Origin: Verrucomicrobiaceae bacterium
Lineage (GTDB): Bacteria; Verrucomicrobiota; Verrucomicrobiia; Verrucomicrobiales; Akkermansiaceae
Direction of reading: 5' to 3'
DNA: 64,000 nucleotides
NCBI GenBank assembly: GCA_027486655.1
Contig: JAIXOR010000072.1
Location: 62,001-126,000 of the forward strand
Both the position numbers and the translations under genes were made by a program. The notes below the pieces were generated by a model. It was given only the letters and a program-made list of their open reading frames with translations. It had not been told where the DNA came from and ran no database searches. The first letter of the stretch is position 1. Every line of letters starts with the position of its first letter. Shown piece after piece: positions 55,825-64,000 of the stretch.

Positions 55825-56808
55825 TCAGTTCGCGGGCGGCAGCGGCGGCGGGGTGAGTGCCTCCTGTCCCTGATCGAGGCGGCCGAGGATGTCGATGAAG
55901 GCGTCCTCCAGATTCCGCTGCTCGCGGTGGAACTCGGTGATGCGCAGCCGTTCCTTGATCATGCGCGCGAGCACGTCGGCCGCCTTGGCGGGATCGTCCA
56001 CATCGATGCGGATGCGGCCGCCGTGTTTTCTCGCTTCGAGGAACTTCACATCGGGCTGCAGGATGCACCAGTCCGAGACTGCTTGCGGGTCGCCGTCCAC
56101 CTGCACGTCGTAAAGCACGCCGCCCACGGAATCCGATCCACGTTTGAGCGTCTCGGCATCGCCATGATGGACGATGCGGCCGTTGTTGATGAAAAGCAGC
56201 GAGTCGCACATCTCGCCGAGCTCGGAGAGGATGTGAGAGGAGATGAAAATCGTTTTTCCTTCCTGGGCGAGGACGCGGATCAGGTGCTTGAGCTCGACGC
56301 GCGCCTTGGGATCGAGGCCTGCGGCGGGTTCGTCCATGATCAGCACCTGGGGGTCGTGAAGCAAAGCGCGCCCGAGCCCGAGCCGCTGGGTCATGCCCTT
56401 GGAGAGCTTGTTGGAGAATCGGTCGGCAAGCGGAACGAGGTCGGTGAAGTCCATCACCTCCTGGATGCGCTTCCGGCGTTCCGCGCCTTTGTAACCGAGG
56501 GCGCGCGCATAGAAGTCGAGATACTCAAGCACGGTCATGTGCTCGTAGTTTCCGAAATGATCGGGCATCCACCCGATGAGCCGGCGGACTTCGGCGGGGC
56601 GGTGGACCACGTTGATACCGCAGACTTCCGCCGCGCCGAGGGTGGGGTAGTCCAGAGTGGCGAGGATCCTCATGGTGGTGGTCTTGCCGGCGCCGTTCGC
56701 GCCCACAAAGCCGCAGACCGATCCGTGTGGGATCTCGAAGGTGACGCCGTTGACGGCCTGGAGGCTGCCGAAATAACGGTAGAGGTTGTCGACTTTCAGG
56801 GCGGACAT
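55825..56808 (-). CDS. ABC transporter ATP-binding protein
   Basis: This 327-residue ATPase drives the adjacent permease. Its Walker A is GANGAGKTT, the Q-loop sits in IGWMPDHFGNYEHMTV, the signature is LSKGMTQRLGL (LSGGQ-type, slightly altered), Walker B is VLIMDEPAAGLDP and the H-loop SSHILSEL. The C-terminal 100 residues form the extra domain common in NatA/CcmA-type exporters, with a Pro-rich end. The start ATG at 56808 matches the conserved N-terminus (MSALKVDNLYRYFG). Confidence 0.93.
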   Translation of the reverse strand: MSALKVDNLYRYFGSLQAVNGVTFEIPHGSVCGFVGANGAGKTTTMRILATLDYPTLGAAEVCGINVVHRPAEVRRLIGWMPDHFGNYEHMTVLEYLDFYARALGYKGAERRKRIQEVMDFTDLVPLADRFSNKLSKGMTQRLGLGRALLHDPQVLIMDEPAAGLDPKARVELKHLIRVLAQEGKTIFISSHILSELGEMCDSLLFINNGRIVHHGDAETLKRGSDSVGGVLYDVQVDGDPQAVSDWCILQPDVKFLEARKHGGRIRIDVDDPAKAADVLARMIKERLRITEFHREQRNLEDAFIDILGRLDQGQEALTPPPLPPAN

Positions 56809-56872
56809 GGTCTTGGAATGGAGGAGCGCTGGGGAGGGGAGGAGGCGGTGAAACAAGAGGCTGCGGCGTGGG

Positions 56873-58600
56873 TCATTCGGCGAGCGGAATAGGGCCGGTG
56901 ATCAAGGTGCGGGTTTCCTGCCATCGGATCCCCGGGTGGGTGTCGATGCCGGGCGCGGCCGTGGCGATGGCGACAAAGTGACCGGTGCGGTTCTTGGCAC
57001 GGTTGAGCAGGTTGCGATTGCGTGAGGCGAAGCGGTTGGCCTCGTTGGCAAGCGCTTCCTCCGCCGCGGTGCTGGCGACGGGCTCGGCGGTGAACGGTTG
57101 ACCGGTGCGAATGGATTCCGCCCGGTGCCATTGATTGGAGGCGTCCCGGAAGTAGAGAACCTCAAGCGGGAAATCAAAGGTCGAGACGAACTGTCCGTTC
57201 CCCGGACCTTTCTCGATGCGGCCGCGCGATGGCAGCACCGCGCTGAGCGCATGGCCGTGTTCGGACCGGCTCTGCCACCAGTCGCCGGAGGCCTCCATGC
57301 CGGCGCCGGCAGGCTGCAGGTTGAAGGAGCCCGAGGTGCCATAGTCCGAGGTGTAGCGGGACCAGCGGCTCTTGGCGATGGGCACCGGCTGCATCAGGCA
57401 CGCGGGATCCACGGTGAATCGGGAGGCGGTGAGGATGCCGGTCCGGCTGATTTGTTCCTGATGGATGAACGCCGCGTTTTGTCCCGAATCCGGCCGTGCT
57501 TCCATCAGGACGAGACGGACGCCCCGACCGCCGAAGCCGTCCTGGAAAATGATCAGGGCGACGAGCAGCAGGCTGGCCGCCAGCGAGATCAGCGGGGTGG
57601 TGATGAACAGGCGGTGCCTTTGTCCGGACTTGGCCAGTACGAAAAGATTCACCGGACCCACCAGGATGCCGAACACGATCAACACCGCGATGAAGAGGCC
57701 GTAGTTGAATGCCTGCCCGCCGAAGAGGCTTTGCAGCGGCCAGACTCCGTCGTGATCGCCACGGGTCGAGGCAAGGCGTTTGGAGACGGGATTGCCGGAG
57801 TCCACCGTTGCCAGCACTTCGTCGGTGGAAAGCTTCAGGTCCGAGCCCACATTCTTCAGCAGGCAGCTGCCATAGCCCGCATCCGCCGGCAGGCCGAGGG
57901 AGGACGGGCTCGCCGCACTGGTGGCATACACCACCAACTGGCCGCCCAGCCGGACCCAGGATAGGATGGCGTTGCGCGCACCGGCCGGGGTCTTCGTCCA
58001 GTCGGTATCGGTCATCAGGATGCTGTCAAAGCCGGAAAAGGCCAGCCAGTCCGATGGCAGTTGCCGAGGATCGAACTTGGAGGCGAAGGTGCTGTTTCCG
58101 TATCGGGATCCGCTTTTCTTGGTCACCTCCGCATCGAGCAGGGAGGCGTTGGGAGTGAAGAGTGCCTCACTCAAAAGCACGGCGGGCTCCGCATGGTTCG
58201 TCGAACAGCGGATCGAGTTCGAGGCCCTGCCGAGCGAGCCGCTCATTTCCACCGAGACGACCTGTTCCTCGGCATACGTGCTCGGGCTCGGACAGAGCGG
58301 GACCATGATGTCGGTGGTCACCGCCTTGCCTGCCGGGGCGCTGAATGCAAACGACGACTTCGTTCCCACACCGGAGCCGAAGCCCGAGGAGCTGTTGAAA
58401 TCCAGGCGGATCGAGCGGTCCGCGTTCAGGTTGTTGGCGATCTTGACGCGCACCGGGAAATACCCGCCGCGGGAAGGCTCGGAAAACAGGGCGAGAACCT
58501 CGACGTGGGTGTCCGTCTTCGGATCGGCCACCTCGCGGATCATGGTTTCCTGTGCGGAAACAGCGAGGCAGGCGGCCAGAAACAGGGTGGGGATGCGCAT
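56873..58600 (-). CDS. Exported membrane protein with sensor-like periplasmic part, MoxR operon
   Basis: This 575-residue protein has a signal peptide (MRIPTLFLAACLAVSAQ). A large beta-rich exported region (residues about 20-310) includes a Rossmann-like stretch (LAFSGFDSILMTDTDW, AILSWVRLGGQLVVYA) as seen in glutamine-amidotransferase-like folds. Two membrane helices follow near 325-385 (YGLFIAVLIVFGILVGPVNLFVL, ISLAASLLLVALIIF). The C-terminal portion, after the second helix, is probably again exported. I do not recognise a named family; its place between MoxR and the ABC pair is a clue that it links the ATPase to the membrane complex. Confidence 0.75.
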   Translation of the reverse strand: MRIPTLFLAACLAVSAQETMIREVADPKTDTHVEVLALFSEPSRGGYFPVRVKIANNLNADRSIRLDFNSSSGFGSGVGTKSSFAFSAPAGKAVTTDIMVPLCPSPSTYAEEQVVSVEMSGSLGRASNSIRCSTNHAEPAVLLSEALFTPNASLLDAEVTKKSGSRYGNSTFASKFDPRQLPSDWLAFSGFDSILMTDTDWTKTPAGARNAILSWVRLGGQLVVYATSAASPSSLGLPADAGYGSCLLKNVGSDLKLSTDEVLATVDSGNPVSKRLASTRGDHDGVWPLQSLFGGQAFNYGLFIAVLIVFGILVGPVNLFVLAKSGQRHRLFITTPLISLAASLLLVALIIFQDGFGGRGVRLVLMEARPDSGQNAAFIHQEQISRTGILTASRFTVDPACLMQPVPIAKSRWSRYTSDYGTSGSFNLQPAGAGMEASGDWWQSRSEHGHALSAVLPSRGRIEKGPGNGQFVSTFDFPLEVLYFRDASNQWHRAESIRTGQPFTAEPVASTAAEEALANEANRFASRNRNLLNRAKNRTGHFVAIATAAPGIDTHPGIRWQETRTLITGPIPLAE

Positions 58601-58634
58601 CGGAGCAGGGAGGGATGGAGGTGGGGATGAGCGG

Positions 58635-59645
58635 TCATGCACCGGCGGCGAGCACCTTCGGCGTGGCGGCGGCCTGGAAAGGAACCTCGTCCAGTAGCTC
58701 CCGCAGAATGTCCGCCGTGGTGCGGCCTTCCACGCGGGCGTTGTAGTCGAGGACAACGCGATGTCTCAGCACGGCGGCTGCGATGCTCTTCACATCCTCG
58801 AAGCTCGCGTGGGTCCTGCCCTGGGTGAGGGCGCGGGCCTTCGCTCCCGATGCCAGGGCGAGCGCCGCCCGCGGGCTGGATCCATAGCGGATTCCGCGGG
58901 AAGCGGACGAACGGCCCGGGTGGGTGGCGTCCACAAGCCTCGCGATGTAGTTGGCGACCACCTCGGGAAGATGAATCCTGCGGGTCAGTTCTAACAACGA
59001 GTTGAAGGTATCCGCGCTCATCACCGGATCCACGCGCGGCTCGGTCCCGAGTTCCCGCCCGGTGACGATGCGCTGCAGGGTGGCGACGTCGTTGCGCGTC
59101 ACCTCCAGCTTGAAGAGGAAGCGGTCCAACTGCGCTTCCGGCAGCGGATAGGTCCCTTCAAGTTCGATCGGGTTCTGGGTGGCCAGGACGAAAAACGGCT
59201 TGGGCAGTTCGTGGGTTTTGCCGAGCACGGTGACCCTTCGTTCCTGCATGGCTTCAAGCAGGGCGGACTGGGTCTTGGGCGAGGCCCGGTTGATTTCGTC
59301 GGCAAGCACGATGTTGGCGAAGAGCGGGCCGGGTTGGAAGACGAACTCCCTGCGCCCGTCCACCTCCTGGAGCACCGGGTTGCCCGTGATGTCCCCTGGC
59401 AGCAGGTCCGGGGTGAACTGGACGCGCTTGGTGCCCAGTTGCAGGAGTTTCGAAAGCCCCTTCACCAGCTCCGTCTTGCCCAGCCCCGGAAGGCCTTCGA
59501 GGAGAATGTGGCCCCGGGCGAGCACTCCGGTGATGACCATCTCGATGAGCTCCTGTTGGCCGAAGAGCACTTCGTTCAATCCGCTCGAAAGCGAGCGGAG
59601 GTGTTTGGCGGCATCGGCGACTTCCGTTTCGGTGGCGTGATCCAT
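58635..59645 (-). CDS. MoxR-family AAA ATPase
   Basis: This 336-residue ATPase heads the seven-gene operon. It has Walker A GLPGLGKTE (about 51-59), the DLLPGDITG loop, Walker B NIVLADEINRASPKTQSALLEAM, sensor 1 LATQNPIELEGTYPLPEAQLDRF and a C-terminal lid. These are typical of the MoxR group. MoxR proteins act as chaperones that mature or remodel partners carrying VWA domains, three of which are encoded downstream. It is divergent from the HerA-like gene, with 127 bp between that must hold the operon promoter. Confidence 0.94.
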   Translation of the reverse strand: MDHATETEVADAAKHLRSLSSGLNEVLFGQQELIEMVITGVLARGHILLEGLPGLGKTELVKGLSKLLQLGTKRVQFTPDLLPGDITGNPVLQEVDGRREFVFQPGPLFANIVLADEINRASPKTQSALLEAMQERRVTVLGKTHELPKPFFVLATQNPIELEGTYPLPEAQLDRFLFKLEVTRNDVATLQRIVTGRELGTEPRVDPVMSADTFNSLLELTRRIHLPEVVANYIARLVDATHPGRSSASRGIRYGSSPRAALALASGAKARALTQGRTHASFEDVKSIAAAVLRHRVVLDYNARVEGRTTADILRELLDEVPFQAAATPKVLAAGA

Positions 59646-59772
59646 GGCTTGAATACGCGGAAGCTAGCAGATCAACCGGCTTTGGGAATGAAGAAGAAAC
59701 GAAAATTCCGTGAAGTCACCGCTCAATCTTCCGGCTGGAGTTTTTCCCGCGCTGTAGCAGCATGCCGCCATC

Positions 59773-62199
59773 ATGAGCATTTCCACGGGCGACTATGAGA
59801 AGCTGGGGCAGTTCTATCTGGGCCGGGGTTACGACATGCAGTCGAAGCAGGCCGATGGGGATCTCGTTCTTTACGACTCCAAGGATCTCGTCACGCACGG
59901 CGTGGTGCTCGGCATGACGGGATCCGGCAAGACCGGTCTCTGCCTCGCCCTCCTCGAAGAGGCGGCCATGGACAACATCCCCGCCATCATCATCGATCCG
60001 AAGGGTGATATCTCCAACCTCCTGCTCGCCTTCCCGGATCTGGACGCGCGCAGCTTCCGGCCGTGGATCAACGAGGACGACGCCGCCAAGAAAGGCATCA
60101 CTCCGGACGAACATGCCGCCAACACCGCGGCCACCTGGAGCAAGGGACTCGAACAGTGGGGCCAGGGCGGGGAGCGGGTGAGACAGTTCACCGAGAAGGT
60201 GGATATCAACATCTTCACTCCCGGCAGCCGCGCCGGCATCCCGGTTTCCATCCTCAGCTCGCTGAAGGTGCCTCCCTTCGAGATCATGGATGACGGGGAG
60301 TTGTTAGGAGAGCGGGTGGAAAGCACGGTCTCGTCCCTGCTTTCGCTGGTCGGCGTGGATGCGGATCCGATCCAGAGCCCCGAGGCGGTGCTGCTTTCCA
60401 CCATCTTTCAAAAGGCCTGGGCGGATGGGTTGGACATCACGCTGGAAACCCTCGTCCGGCATGTCCAGAAACCGTCTTTCGACAAGGTGGGAATCATCGA
60501 TCTGGATTCGTTCCTGCCCGAGAAGTCCCGGCAGGCCCTTGCCCTTCGTTTCAACAATCTTCTCGCGTCACCCGGTTTCGCCACCTGGCTGGAAGGGCCG
60601 CCGCTTGATATCGCCGCCATGCTGCATTCCGGCACCAAGCCCCGCATTTCCATCTTTTCCATCGCCCACCTCGGCGATTCGGAGCGCATGTTTTTCGTGA
60701 GCCTGCTGCTCAACCAGATGCTCGGGTGGATGCGCGCCCAGAACGGCACCACCTCGCTGCGCGCCCTGCTCTACATGGATGAAATCTACGGCTACCTGCC
60801 GCCGTCCGCCAACCCGCCGTCCAAGAAACCGATGATGACCCTGCTCAAGCAGGCCAGGGCCTTCGGTCTCGGCTGCCTGCTCGCCACCCAGAACCCGGTG
60901 GATCTGGACTACAAGGCGCTTTCGAACATCGGCACCTGGTTCCTCGGCCGCTTGCAGACCGAGCGCGACAAGCTCAGGGTGCTCGATGGTCTCGAAGGAG
61001 CCGCCGGATCGCAGAATGCGAAATTCGACCGCGCGTCGATGGAGCGGCTCATCTCCGGCTTGGGCAACCGGGTCTTCCTGATGAACAACGTGCACGAGGA
61101 TGCTCCGGTGCTTTTCCACGTGCGCTGGGTGATGAGTTATCTCACCGGGCCGCTCACCCGCGGGCAGATCAAAACGCTGATGGATCCGAAACGATCCGCA
61201 TTCCAGGCCGCGGCCGCTCCGGTGCAGTCGCCGGAAGCCAATCCGATGGCGATGCCGGGCATGGCTCCTTCCGCCCCGCCCGCGGCGCGTCCGGCGGTCG
61301 GCGCGGGTGTCAGGGAGCTCTTCGCCGCGGCTGCGGGCGATGGAAATGATATCATCTATCAGCCCCACCTGCTGCGGGCAGGCACCGTGCACTTCTCATC
61401 CTCCAAGGCGGGCGTGGATGGCAGCCGGCAGGTGCGCCTGGTCAATCCGATCCTCGGCAAGGGGATCGACTGGGACACGATGGTTCCTCCGCCGGTCCGA
61501 ATCGACGATTCCTGCCAGCCTGCGCCGGGAGCCGGATTCGGCGAGCTCCCGGGTTATGCGATGAATGCCGCCAACTACAAACAGGTGGAGAAAGACTTCG
61601 CGGAATGGATGTACCGGAACGAACGCGCCGACGTGTTTTCCTGTCCGGCTCTCAAGGCCTGGTCCGGGCTTGGCGAGAGCGAGGCGGACTTCCGCGCAAG
61701 GCTGGATCATGCGGCGCGCGAGGCCAGGGATGCGGCGATTTCCAAACTGCGGGCCGCCGCGGCGAAGAAGATCGAGTCGCTTGAGGCGAAACTCCGCACC
61801 GCCGAGGGCCAGCTTGCCAAGGAGAAGGCGGAGGCAAACGCCGCCAACATGCAGGCCGGCGTCTCGGTGCTCGGTGGAATTCTGGGCGGGCTTTTCGGAC
61901 GCAAGGTGGGACTCGGAACGCTGACCCGCGGGTCTTCTGCGATCGGCAAGGCCACCAGCGCCTACAAGCAGCACCAGGATGTGGCCAATGCCGGGGCGAA
62001 GATCGAGGGTCTCCAGACCGAGATCGAAGCGCTCCGCAAGGAACTCGAGGACGAGGCCGTCCGGATCACCGAGTCCTACGACAGTGGTGCGCTCGTTCTC
62101 GAAACCGAGTCCATCAAGGCCACCAAGACCAATGTGAAGGTCGATCAGGTGGCCTTGCTCTGGCTGCCTTACGATTCCCAGGGCGGCAAGGCCTGGTGA
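59773..62199 (+). CDS. HerA-like (DUF853) ATP-binding protein
   Basis: This 808-residue ATPase is of the HerA/FtsK superfamily. Walker A is GMTGSGKTG (about 47-55), Walker B is LRALLYMDEIYGYLPP, and the middle FLATQNPVDLDYKALSN-like segment (LLATQNPVDLDYKALSN) fits the DUF853 helicase-like family. After about residue 470 it carries a 330-residue extension with an Ala/Pro linker, a coiled-coil (KIESLEAKLRTAEGQLAK) and a Gly-rich turn (LGGILGGLFG). This makes it longer than the roughly 500-residue DUF853 proteins. HerA-type pumps move DNA; partner nucleases such as NurA are not adjacent. Function is inferred from the family. Confidence 0.85.
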   Translation: MSISTGDYEKLGQFYLGRGYDMQSKQADGDLVLYDSKDLVTHGVVLGMTGSGKTGLCLALLEEAAMDNIPAIIIDPKGDISNLLLAFPDLDARSFRPWINEDDAAKKGITPDEHAANTAATWSKGLEQWGQGGERVRQFTEKVDINIFTPGSRAGIPVSILSSLKVPPFEIMDDGELLGERVESTVSSLLSLVGVDADPIQSPEAVLLSTIFQKAWADGLDITLETLVRHVQKPSFDKVGIIDLDSFLPEKSRQALALRFNNLLASPGFATWLEGPPLDIAAMLHSGTKPRISIFSIAHLGDSERMFFVSLLLNQMLGWMRAQNGTTSLRALLYMDEIYGYLPPSANPPSKKPMMTLLKQARAFGLGCLLATQNPVDLDYKALSNIGTWFLGRLQTERDKLRVLDGLEGAAGSQNAKFDRASMERLISGLGNRVFLMNNVHEDAPVLFHVRWVMSYLTGPLTRGQIKTLMDPKRSAFQAAAAPVQSPEANPMAMPGMAPSAPPAARPAVGAGVRELFAAAAGDGNDIIYQPHLLRAGTVHFSSSKAGVDGSRQVRLVNPILGKGIDWDTMVPPPVRIDDSCQPAPGAGFGELPGYAMNAANYKQVEKDFAEWMYRNERADVFSCPALKAWSGLGESEADFRARLDHAAREARDAAISKLRAAAAKKIESLEAKLRTAEGQLAKEKAEANAANMQAGVSVLGGILGGLFGRKVGLGTLTRGSSAIGKATSAYKQHQDVANAGAKIEGLQTEIEALRKELEDEAVRITESYDSGALVLETESIKATKTNVKVDQVALLWLPYDSQGGKAW

Positions 62200-62221
62200 G
62201 TTCCTTGCGGCCCCGCCCGCC

Positions 62222-62650
62222 TCAGGGCTTGTTCCGGATCTTTTCCAACAAGGCCGGGTTCGCCTCGAGTTCGTCCGCCACCGCGCGGATCACATCGAGC
62301 GTCGGTCTCGAAACATGGTGCTCCATGCCCTCGACGTCCCGGTAGATGGTTTCCTCGTCGATGCCGAACAAGCGCAGAAACCGGGTGAGCGTTTCATGCC
62401 GGTCGATGATGGCGCGGGCGATCCGGTGACCGTCCTCGGTGAGCACGGTGCCGCGGTATTTCTCGTGTTTGACGAGCCCTTCCGCATCGAGACGGCGGAG
62501 CATGTTGGTGACACTTGCCTGGGAGATGGAGAGGTTGCGCGAGATGTCCACGGCCCGCGCGTAGCCTTTGGACTCGATCAGATGCAGGATCTGTTCGAGG
62601 TAATCGTCCATCGCGGTCGAGCCGCTGGTGCGCCGGGGTGGGGCGGTCAT
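62222..62650 (-). CDS. MntR-like metal-dependent transcriptional regulator
   Basis: This 142-residue DtxR-family regulator has the winged-helix N-terminus (DDYLEQILHLIESKGYARAVDI, SISQASVTNMLRRLD, LVKHEKYRG). Its dimerisation region carries the manganese ligands of MntR (DEETIYRDVEGMEHHVS). Length is typical of MntR (about 142). It probably represses Mn(II) uptake genes, none of which are in the window. The ATG at 62612 (MDDYLEQ) is an alternative start. It precedes the secreted-protein gene's end by 13 nt on the same strand. Confidence 0.88.
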   Translation of the reverse strand: MTAPPRRTSGSTAMDDYLEQILHLIESKGYARAVDISRNLSISQASVTNMLRRLDAEGLVKHEKYRGTVLTEDGHRIARAIIDRHETLTRFLRLFGIDEETIYRDVEGMEHHVSRPTLDVIRAVADELEANPALLEKIRNKP

Positions 62651-62662
62651 CGGAGGCTGAGT

Positions 62663-63406
62663 CTAACGGGGCATCTCGCCGGAGGAAAGCACGCTTTTGC
62701 CATAAAGGTCGGCGTTGGATGCCTGGAACTCGGCCTTGAGCCGCACGCGCAGCGTCGAGAGATCCACCAGCCGCCAGCCCGTGAAGGTCCATTGCTGGTC
62801 CTTGCCATCGTGTTCGATGCCGACCAGCAGGTGCACGGCATCATCGGTGATCTTCAGGGTTTCGTTCTTCGGCTCGAAGTAGAAGGTGCGGAAGGTGCTG
62901 TCAGCGGATCCCTGTTCGACGAGTTTGGGGTCCAGATAGAAGATCAGTCCGGAGGCCGTGTCGGTGATGCGCAGATCCGGATAACCCGAGCGTTGGTGTT
63001 CGCCGGAGCGGGTCGGCGGGACTTCACAGCGCAGGCCCGGAGTCCGGTTCAACCGGGCAAGGATGCCATCCTCGAAGAAACGGGAGGCCTCGTTGATGCG
63101 GCGAAGTTTCCTCACCGGCGAATCGGCGAGGTTGAGCTCGTCGAGAGTCTCGCGGAGCACCTTGTGAATCGCCGATGTGACCCGCTGGTGGGCGGGATCC
63201 CCGGTCAAGGGCAGCACTTTCCGGCCGGAGCAGGCCTCCGCGATGGTGGGGAAGGCGAAGGTGCGGTCTGATAGATTCTCGCCGAGGAGGGAGCGGACCA
63301 GCGCGACGTCGTCGGCCGCGTCCTGCCTGGCGGGATCCGCGGCAAGTGCGGCCGGTGAAATCATCCAGAGGAGGACAGGGATCAGGCGCGTTTGGAGCGG
63401 TGCCAT
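62663..63406 (-). CDS. Exported protein of unknown function
   Basis: This 247-residue protein has a signal peptide (TRLIPVLLWMISPAALAADP). The mature part contains AVHLLVGIEHDGKDQQWTF and VDLSTLRVRLKAEFQASN, a beta-rich region whose family I do not know. The start was set at the ATG at 63406, which opens the signal peptide; it overlaps the 3' end of the exonuclease gene by 25 bp. The stop codon is TAG within GTTAG. Confidence 0.65.
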   Translation of the reverse strand: MAPLQTRLIPVLLWMISPAALAADPARQDAADDVALVRSLLGENLSDRTFAFPTIAEACSGRKVLPLTGDPAHQRVTSAIHKVLRETLDELNLADSPVRKLRRINEASRFFEDGILARLNRTPGLRCEVPPTRSGEHQRSGYPDLRITDTASGLIFYLDPKLVEQGSADSTFRTFYFEPKNETLKITDDAVHLLVGIEHDGKDQQWTFTGWRLVDLSTLRVRLKAEFQASNADLYGKSVLSSGEMPR

Positions 63407-63987
63407 GCGGAGGTGTCGGGTTGCAGCAGGATCTCGTGAGGGCTTGCGTTGAGATCGAGCGAGTTCACGAGGTGTTCGAGCAGGACGAGTGAGGCGGCGG
63501 CGTCGAAGAGAGCATCGTGCCAGGAGCGCTCCGGCACAAGCGCCCTCACCGAGGCAGTGAGCCCGTGCGCTTCGCAGAGCGCGCCAAGCGAATGATCGGC
63601 CAGATCCGGCCACGCCGCGCGCGAAAGCAGCAGGGTGTCAATCCACGGGCCGAATCCATGGCCGGGAAAGGCACGCAGGAATCGTTTTTCCGTGCCCTTG
63701 CCGTGGGCGACGACAATGGCTCCCGCCAGCCGGGTTTTCAGTTCGGGCCACAACGAGAGCAGGGTGGGGGCGTCCCGGAGTTGTTCGGGTCCGATTCCGT
63801 GCACCTTGCGGGCCGACCACTGGACCGGCTTGTCGGTGAATAGGTAGGACACAAACGGTGCGTGATGGCCCGTGGCGGACGACCACGAGCAAAGCCCCAC
63901 CTGCACCGGGGTGTCGGTCCCTCCGCGGGCGGCTCCCGCGGATTCGAAATCAATCGCGGTGAATCGGCACTGGCTCACCAGGGACAT
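63382..63987 (-). CDS. 3'-5' exonuclease, DnaQ-like (DEDDh)
   Basis: This 201-residue exonuclease has the DEDDh motif set: Exo I AIDFESAG, an Exo II region with VVAHGKGTEKRFL, and Exo III WHDALFDAAAS with the catalytic His and Asp. It resembles proofreading-type exonucleases of the DnaQ family, possibly acting in repair or RNA turnover. It starts at the ATG at 63987, 13 nt from the right window edge. Confidence 0.87.
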   Translation of the reverse strand: MSLVSQCRFTAIDFESAGAARGGTDTPVQVGLCSWSSATGHHAPFVSYLFTDKPVQWSARKVHGIGPEQLRDAPTLLSLWPELKTRLAGAIVVAHGKGTEKRFLRAFPGHGFGPWIDTLLLSRAAWPDLADHSLGALCEAHGLTASVRALVPERSWHDALFDAAASLVLLEHLVNSLDLNASPHEILLQPDTSAWHRSKRA

Positions 63988-64000
63988 CGGCAGAGGCTCC

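Overview
The window reads as one chromosomal segment of a GC-rich Gram-negative bacterium, most likely a member of the Verrucomicrobiota (Verrucomicrobiaceae/Luteolibacter-like). This placement is an inference. It rests on a giant SdrD B-like repeat protein, a PEP-CTERM protein, a free-standing GFTLVELLVVI pseudopilin, FabV, a short NuoG, many lipoproteins with a typical lipobox, a TonB-dependent receptor, and scarce Shine-Dalgarno sequences. I see no phage, insertion sequence, CRISPR array, rRNA or tRNA.

Layout. 1-2.4 kb: the 5' end of a respiratory complex I cluster on the minus strand (nuoG, then nuoH cut by the window edge). 2.7-12.8 kb: a 3,348-residue secreted repeat protein with seven in-register 378-bp tandem units. 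12.9-15.6 kb: two related secreted proteins (one PEP-CTERM) tightly linked to a VKOR-DsbA disulfide-forming fusion. 15.6-23.3 kb: a Xer-type recombinase, an HtrA protease followed by a protease-like partner lacking the catalytic His and Ser, a 3-hydroxyisobutyrate-dehydrogenase-like enzyme, an alpha/beta hydrolase and a secreted beta-helix protein. 23.4-33.1 kb: a TerB/FHA-like/ABCG fusion transporter, FtsH with a duplicated periplasmic segment, a GH43 enzyme, an S41 protease and a membrane-anchored coiled protein. 33.1-40.6 kb: MutY, two lipoproteins (one a trypsin-fold protease), a TonB receptor, a pseudopilin, a DUF2452 protein, a SlyB-like lipoprotein and a GH25-like lipoprotein. 40.6-49 kb: housekeeping enzymes (IlvA, FabV, PdxJ, AcpS, HemB), two small membrane proteins and a secreted FN3-cyclophilin.

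48.9-59.6 kb is a seven-gene minus-strand operon: MoxR ATPase, a membrane protein with a secreted sensor-like part, an ABC ATPase and permease, a DUF58 protein, and two membrane VWA proteins. It resembles the Bat/MoxR envelope-stress operons but has an ABC-2 export pair built into the middle. It is followed by a divergent HerA-like ATPase, an MntR regulator, a secreted protein of unknown function and a DEDDh exonuclease at the right edge.

The overall theme is cell-envelope biology: surface protein production, periplasmic folding and proteolysis (VKOR-DsbA, HtrA, FtsH, S41, cyclophilin), and envelope transport, interleaved with core metabolism. The strongest candidates for something undescribed are the MoxR/ABC/VWA operon, the HtrA plus pseudoprotease pair, the TerB-FHA-ABCG fusion, and a strikingly restricted sequence context (GTTAG/CTAAC) for TTA, CTA and TAG codons across the whole window.
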